Source: JACMMS01 sp043758775 (GTDB lineage Bacteria > Pseudomonadota > Gammaproteobacteria > Burkholderiales > Methylophilaceae). From it: a stretch of 9,102 bases of DNA. The stretch is taken from contig JAYVMU010000088.1 of the NCBI GenBank assembly GCA_043758775.1, forward strand, positions 1 through 9,102. The letters are read 5' to 3'. Positions 6,542-9,102 of this stretch are shown in pieces. Position 1 is the stretch's first letter, and every line of letters begins with the position of its first letter. The position numbers were made by a program, and so were the translations under genes. The notes under the pieces were generated by a model. The model was given only the letters and a program-made list of their open reading frames with translations, was not told the DNA's origin and did not search any database.

Positions 6542-7621
6542 ATGCAAATTAACAAATCATTTTCTTTGATTAATGATGATGTCATTTTCAAGCCTATTTC
6601 TAATTGGTTACTTGTTGTGCTTTGTCTATGCTTAGCAAATATAGCTCATGCCGAGAATGTTGTTGGAGGAGTAACTCCTGAAAATCTAGCGGTAGTGGTC
6701 AATGCTGATGATCCTAAAAGTGTGGAGGTGGGCGAGTATTATTTATCCGCCCGCCACATTCCAGACTCTAATTTAGTAAAAGTACATGTCTCACGTTATT
6801 TACCTTACATGAAACCTGAGGTATTTGAAGTATTGCGTAGTCAGATTTTGCAAAAACTAACACCTAATATCCAAGCTATTGTGCTTGTCTGGACAGTGCC
6901 CTATGCCGTAGGGTGTAACTCCATTACCTCAGCCCTCACGCTGGGCTATGATGCCAAACAGTGTGAGAAAACCTGTAGCCCTGGAAAAATGAACCCTTAT
7001 TTTGACTCTATGAGCCGTAGCCCTTTTGATAGCAGTCGCATGCGTATTTCCATGTTGCTGCCAGTAGAGTCTGTAGAACAAGCGAAAGCATTGATTGATC
7101 GTGGAGTTTTGAGTGCATTTAAACTGAATGAAGCAAGTGCGTATTTTTTAATTACCTCTGATATAAATCGCAGTACACGTACACGTTTTTTCCCCAGGTC
7201 AGGTCGAATTGAGTCTAAAAAGCTAGAACTCAAAACCATGAATGCTGATTTTATAGAAAATAAAAGTGATGTGATGTTCTATTTTACAGGCTTGACGCAT
7301 GTGTCGAAATTATCCAGTTTAAATTTTATGCCTGGCGCGATTGCTGATCACCTGACTTCATCTGGCGGAGATCTATTAAGCACAGTCCAAATGTCAAGTT
7401 TGCGCTGGCTAGATGCAGGAGCAACCGCCAGTTATGGAACAGTTTCTGAACCATGTAATTACTGGCAAAAATTCTCTAATCCCAAGGTTCTGTTAAAACA
7501 TTATCTATCTGGTGAAACCATAATAGAGTCTTACTGGAAAAGTGTTGCATGGCCAGCACAGGGCTTATTTATTGGTGAGCCACTGGCGGCTCCTTATTTA
7601 CAGACCTCACCAATGCAATAA
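6542..7621 (+). CDS. Secreted TIGR03790-family protein of unknown function
   Basis: I read this as a 359-residue exported protein. Residues 1-37 form a signal peptide: a polar start, the hydrophobic core NWLLVVLCLCLANIA, and an AHA cleavage site before Glu38. The mature part opens with VTPENLAVVVNADDPKSVEV and continues with VGCNSITSALTLGYD. Near the C-terminus are FMPGAIADHLTS (262-273), WLDAGATASYGTVSEPCNYW (289-308) and YWKSVAWPAQGLFIGEPLAA. I recognise this pattern as the TIGR03790 family, which has no known activity and is reported mainly from species carrying exosortase and PEP-CTERM proteins. No PEP-CTERM tail is seen here, so it is not itself an obvious sorting substrate. An in-frame ATG at 6506 would add 12 residues but lacks a ribosome site. 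The gene stands alone, with at least 240 bp on each side. The family call is fairly sure; function is unknown. Confidence 0.8.
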   Translation: MQINKSFSLINDDVIFKPISNWLLVVLCLCLANIAHAENVVGGVTPENLAVVVNADDPKSVEVGEYYLSARHIPDSNLVKVHVSRYLPYMKPEVFEVLRSQILQKLTPNIQAIVLVWTVPYAVGCNSITSALTLGYDAKQCEKTCSPGKMNPYFDSMSRSPFDSSRMRISMLLPVESVEQAKALIDRGVLSAFKLNEASAYFLITSDINRSTRTRFFPRSGRIESKKLELKTMNADFIENKSDVMFYFTGLTHVSKLSSLNFMPGAIADHLTSSGGDLLSTVQMSSLRWLDAGATASYGTVSEPCNYWQKFSNPKVLLKHYLSGETIIESYWKSVAWPAQGLFIGEPLAAPYLQTSPMQ

Positions 7622-7859
7622 AATAGCAAATTTTTAAGGCATGTTTATGTATCATCATCATTGACTTACTACAGATACCATTTATTAATGAAATTAAGCT
7701 AAATTAGGTTTGATTGCGATATGGCTGCAGAACTTTATGCAAAAAGAATGGTTTAGTGTGACAATTATGTGCCAAAGCAGAGCTGTTTAATGTAGCGTAA
7801 CCTGTAAAGAAATTGCTATGATTACACGTGACCTAAATTATCAACTAAGAAAACAGAGG
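7622..7859. other. Intergenic region upstream of the insertion sequence, no gene seen
   Basis: About 240 AT-rich bases lie between the TIGR03790 stop and the IS left end. The longest plausible reading frame I noticed is 11 codons (ATG at 7722), with no family likeness. There is no convincing terminator, tRNA or repeat array. GACTTACTACAGATA at 7663-7677 matches 13 of 15 bases of the site at 6481-6495 upstream of the TIGR03790 gene. Confidence 0.5.
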
Positions 7860-7881
7860 TGGCCCAGCAAAATTGAACAGC
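7860..7881 (+). repeat. IS left terminal inverted repeat (IRL)
   Basis: It begins TGGCCCAGC and ends CAGC. Compared base for base with the reverse complement of 9061-9082 it matches at 14 of 22 positions, with TGGC, CAG and CAGC blocks shared; allowing small gaps also aligns AATT. It begins with TG as IS3-family ends do and lies 64 bp before orfA. Confidence 0.6.
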
Positions 7882-7931
7882 GCTATAAGTGAACAAGTTT
7901 ACTCAACCGTGTCATAAAATGACCAATAATT

Positions 7932-7937
7932 GAGGAG
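7932..7937 (+). promoter_or_regulatory. Strong ribosome binding site for orfA
   Basis: GAGGAG lies 8 nt before the orfA ATG at 7946. This is the only strong Shine-Dalgarno sequence in the element and fixes the orfA start. Confidence 0.75.
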
Positions 7938-7945
7938 TAAACGAA

Positions 7946-8245
7946 ATGCTAAGAAGACCCCGTCGTAACCACAGTGCAGCCTTTAAAGCCAAAGTAGCAC
8001 TGGCAGCCATACAAGGAGATAAAACCTTGAGTCAGCTTGCCGAAGACTTTGAAATACATGCCAACCAGATCATCGAATGGAAGAAACATCTGCTGGCAGA
8101 AGCAGCCAGTATTTTTGGCACATCATCCATGGCCGAGCCTGTCGATCTTAAACCCCTTCACGCTAAAATAGGCCAACTCACCCTGGAGAATGATTTTTTA
8201 GAAACAGCGCTCACCAAAGCGGGATTGCTGAGCGTAAGGAAATGA
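7946..8245 (+). CDS. IS3-family transposase OrfA (helix-turn-helix protein)
   Basis: This 99-residue protein has the basic N-terminus and helix-turn-helix region of IS3 OrfA proteins (about residues 10-47, with AAFKAKVALAA and HANQIIEWKK). The C-terminal half carries a leucine-zipper-like heptad pattern (Leu71, Ile75, Leu78, Leu85, Leu89) used for dimerisation. In this family OrfA binds the IS ends and regulates transposition, and its N-terminal part is shared with the OrfAB transposase made by frameshifting. The stop TGA overlaps the orfB ATG by 4 bp (ATGA). The frameshift heptamer falls on codons for Phe84-Leu85. The reading frame is intact, so a functional product is expected. Confidence 0.92.
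   Translation: MLRRPRRNHSAAFKAKVALAAIQGDKTLSQLAEDFEIHANQIIEWKKHLLAEAASIFGTSSMAEPVDLKPLHAKIGQLTLENDFLETALTKAGLLSVRK
8185..8234 (+). promoter_or_regulatory. Programmed -1 frameshift signal joining orfA to orfB
   Basis: Three expected elements lie in order inside the overlap of the two frames. GGAG at 8185-8188 resembles a Shine-Dalgarno stimulator. T TTT TTA at 8194-8200 is in phase with orfA as X XXY YYZ. A hairpin follows after 7 nt: CGCTCA (8208-8213) pairs with TGAGCG (8229-8234), and CAA/TTG continues the stem past one mismatch. The orfB frame opens only after a TGA at 8191-8193, just before the heptamer. A slip would make an OrfAB protein of about 374 residues. Activity is inferred from the sequence layout. 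Confidence 0.7.
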
Positions 8246-9069
8246 TTGACCGAAACAGCGAACTCAGCATCAGCCGTCAGGCTGAGCTGCTCGGCTTTAG
8301 CCGTGGCATGATCTACTACACGCCCAAGCCCGTTAGTGAAACCAACCTGGCGCTGATGCGTGCCATTGATCAACTGCATATGGAGTATCCTTTTATGGGT
8401 GCGCGCATGTTACGCAATCAGTTGCAACGTGACGGCTTTCATGTCGGACGCCAGCGTGTACGCACCTTGATGCGACGCATGGGCATTCATGCCATCTACC
8501 GTCAACCTAAAAACACCAGTGGGCAGAATCCTGCCCACAAGATTTATCCGTACCTGTTACGCGGCAAACAGATTGCTGTGAATCAAGTATGGGCGTTAGA
8601 TACCAGTTACATCCCCATGGAAAAGGGCTTCGTCTATTTAACAGCAGTCATCGACTGGGCAACGCGCAAGGTACTGGCACACAAGGTAGCGATCACGCTG
8701 GAAGCTTGCCATGCAATCGATGTGCTAAGCGAGGCGCTTGCGTACTACCCCGCGCCTGACATCGTCAATACGGATCAAGGTAGCCAATTTACCGCCCAGG
8801 ACTTTGTGGATACCGTAAATACGGCAGGTTGCCAGATGAGCATGGATGGCCGTGGCGCTTGGCGGGATAATGTCATGGTGGAGCGATTATGGCGTTCGGT
8901 GAAATACGAGCATGTGTATTTAACGGCGTATGAGGGAGTGGCACAAGCCAAGCGTGAAATTGCACATTATTTAGCGTGGTACAATTCAAAACGCCAGCAT
9001 TCAAGCCTGAGTAAGCAGACACCGGATGAGGCTTATTGGGGCTGGATGCAATTGCCAAAGGCTGCATGA
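8242..9069 (+). CDS. IS3-family transposase OrfB (DDE integrase core)
   Basis: This 275-residue protein is the catalytic half of the IS3 transposase. An HTH_21-like region (about 36-92, with MGARMLRNQL and VGRQRVRTLMRRMGI) precedes a retroviral-integrase-type core. The catalytic triad is Asp120 (WALDTSYI), Asp178 (NTDQGSQF) and Glu214 (NVMVERLW), with 35 residues between the last two, the D-D-35-E spacing of the family. The C-terminus has YNSKRQHSSL, also typical. Its ATG overlaps the orfA stop; the AAGGA before it leaves only 1 nt of spacing, so separate initiation looks poor, and the active enzyme is probably the frameshifted OrfAB, starting at 7946. The stop codon falls inside the right inverted repeat. 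All catalytic residues are present. Confidence 0.95.
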   Translation: MIDRNSELSISRQAELLGFSRGMIYYTPKPVSETNLALMRAIDQLHMEYPFMGARMLRNQLQRDGFHVGRQRVRTLMRRMGIHAIYRQPKNTSGQNPAHKIYPYLLRGKQIAVNQVWALDTSYIPMEKGFVYLTAVIDWATRKVLAHKVAITLEACHAIDVLSEALAYYPAPDIVNTDQGSQFTAQDFVDTVNTAGCQMSMDGRGAWRDNVMVERLWRSVKYEHVYLTAYEGVAQAKREIAHYLAWYNSKRQHSSLSKQTPDEAYWGWMQLPKAA

Positions 9070-9082
9070 ATTGACTGCGCCA
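9061..9082 (-). repeat. IS right terminal inverted repeat (IRR)
   Basis: Read on the minus strand it begins TGGCGCAGTC and ends CAGC, matching the left repeat at 14 of 22 positions without gaps. It overlaps the last codons and stop of orfB, and on the plus strand finishes in CA. Confidence 0.6.
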
Positions 9083-9089
9083 GTTTTTT
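9074..9089 (+). terminator. Weak terminator-like hairpin at the IS right edge
   Basis: ACTG (9074-9077) and CAGT (9081-9084) enclose a CGC loop, and a run of six T residues covers 9084-9089. The stem is only four base pairs plus a possible G-T pair, so this is a weak candidate. It would stop transcripts leaving the transposase genes. Confidence 0.3.
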
Positions 9090-9102
9090 AATCAGTAAAC
9101 TT

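Larger units (their letters stand above)
7860..9082 (+). mobile_element. IS3-family insertion sequence, about 1.22 kb
   Basis: The element has two overlapping genes in the IS3 layout (orfA, then orfB in the -1 frame), flanked by imperfect 22-bp terminal inverted repeats that begin TG and end CA. Length, gene order and D-D-35-E transposase all fit the IS3 family; the subgroup is not certain, with the IS3 subgroup most likely. A sampled coding line is about 52% GC, against roughly 28% in a sampled line of the wbpM gene, so it appears to have come from elsewhere. I see no matching 3-4 bp target duplication: AGG precedes the left end and GTT follows the right end. The boundaries are therefore inferred from the repeats alone. 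Both genes are intact, so it may be active. Confidence 0.8.

Noticed and set aside
7721..7745. Possible sigma-54 promoter (TGGC followed by TGCA)
   Set aside because: The GG and GC elements are 14 bases apart rather than 10, and no gene follows at a suitable distance.
7722..7757. Tiny reading frame of 11 codons starting at an ATG in the gap before the IS
   Set aside because: There is no good ribosome site, no family likeness and no conservation evidence; a frame this short is expected by chance.
7895..9102. A perfect 9-bp inverted pair, AAGTTTACT at 7895-7903 and AGTAAACTT at 9094-9102, as the IS ends
   Set aside because: The likeness stops sharply after nine bases and the ends lack TG/CA within the window, while the 7860/9082 pair shows a longer match and the expected TG...CA ends. 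The 9-bp match is probably chance.

Overview
The window looks like a chromosomal stretch from a low-GC Gram-negative proteobacterium. A betaproteobacterium of the Methylophilaceae type (Methylotenera or Methylobacillus relatives) is my best guess, but this is inference. It rests on the AT-rich coding style, the Pseudomonas-like wbpV/wbpL/wbpM gene order, the YbcJ-type S4 protein and a TIGR03790 protein, a family known mainly from exosortase/PEP-CTERM bacteria. No rRNA or housekeeping marker is present to settle it.

Layout. Positions 1-6056 (+) hold six closely spaced genes that are probably co-transcribed. They are the 3' part of a family 2 glycosyltransferase, an NAD-dependent sugar-nucleotide epimerase/reductase (WbpV/WbpK-like), a polyprenyl-phosphate sugar-1-phosphate transferase (WbpL/WecA-like), a membrane-anchored UDP-GlcNAc 4,6-dehydratase (WbpM-like), galU and a hypoxanthine-guanine phosphoribosyltransferase. 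A small S4 RNA-binding gene (ybcJ-like) faces them on the minus strand at 6088-6300, with an inverted repeat in the convergent gap. A 241-bp gap leads to a secreted TIGR03790-family protein (6542-7621), then about 240 bp with no recognisable gene, then a complete-looking IS3-family insertion sequence of about 1.22 kb (7860-9082). The window ends 20 bp past the IS.

How the genes work together. WbpM-like dehydratase makes UDP-4-keto-6-deoxy-GlcNAc. The WbpV/K-like enzyme probably reduces or epimerises it to UDP-QuiNAc or UDP-FucNAc. The WbpL-like enzyme loads that sugar phosphate onto undecaprenyl phosphate, and the family 2 glycosyltransferase adds a later sugar. GalU supplies UDP-glucose. This is the 3', chain-initiating end of an O-antigen or exopolysaccharide cluster, and the rest should lie upstream of the window.

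Most notable points. The solitary exported TIGR03790 protein is of unknown function and belongs to a family linked to exosortase. The IS carries a textbook-like -1 frameshift signal: an SD-like GGAG, the heptamer T TTT TTA and a hairpin 7 nt downstream. The IS is clearly richer in GC than its surroundings. I found no strong evidence for a wholly new system; the TIGR03790 gene is the best candidate for unexplained biology.
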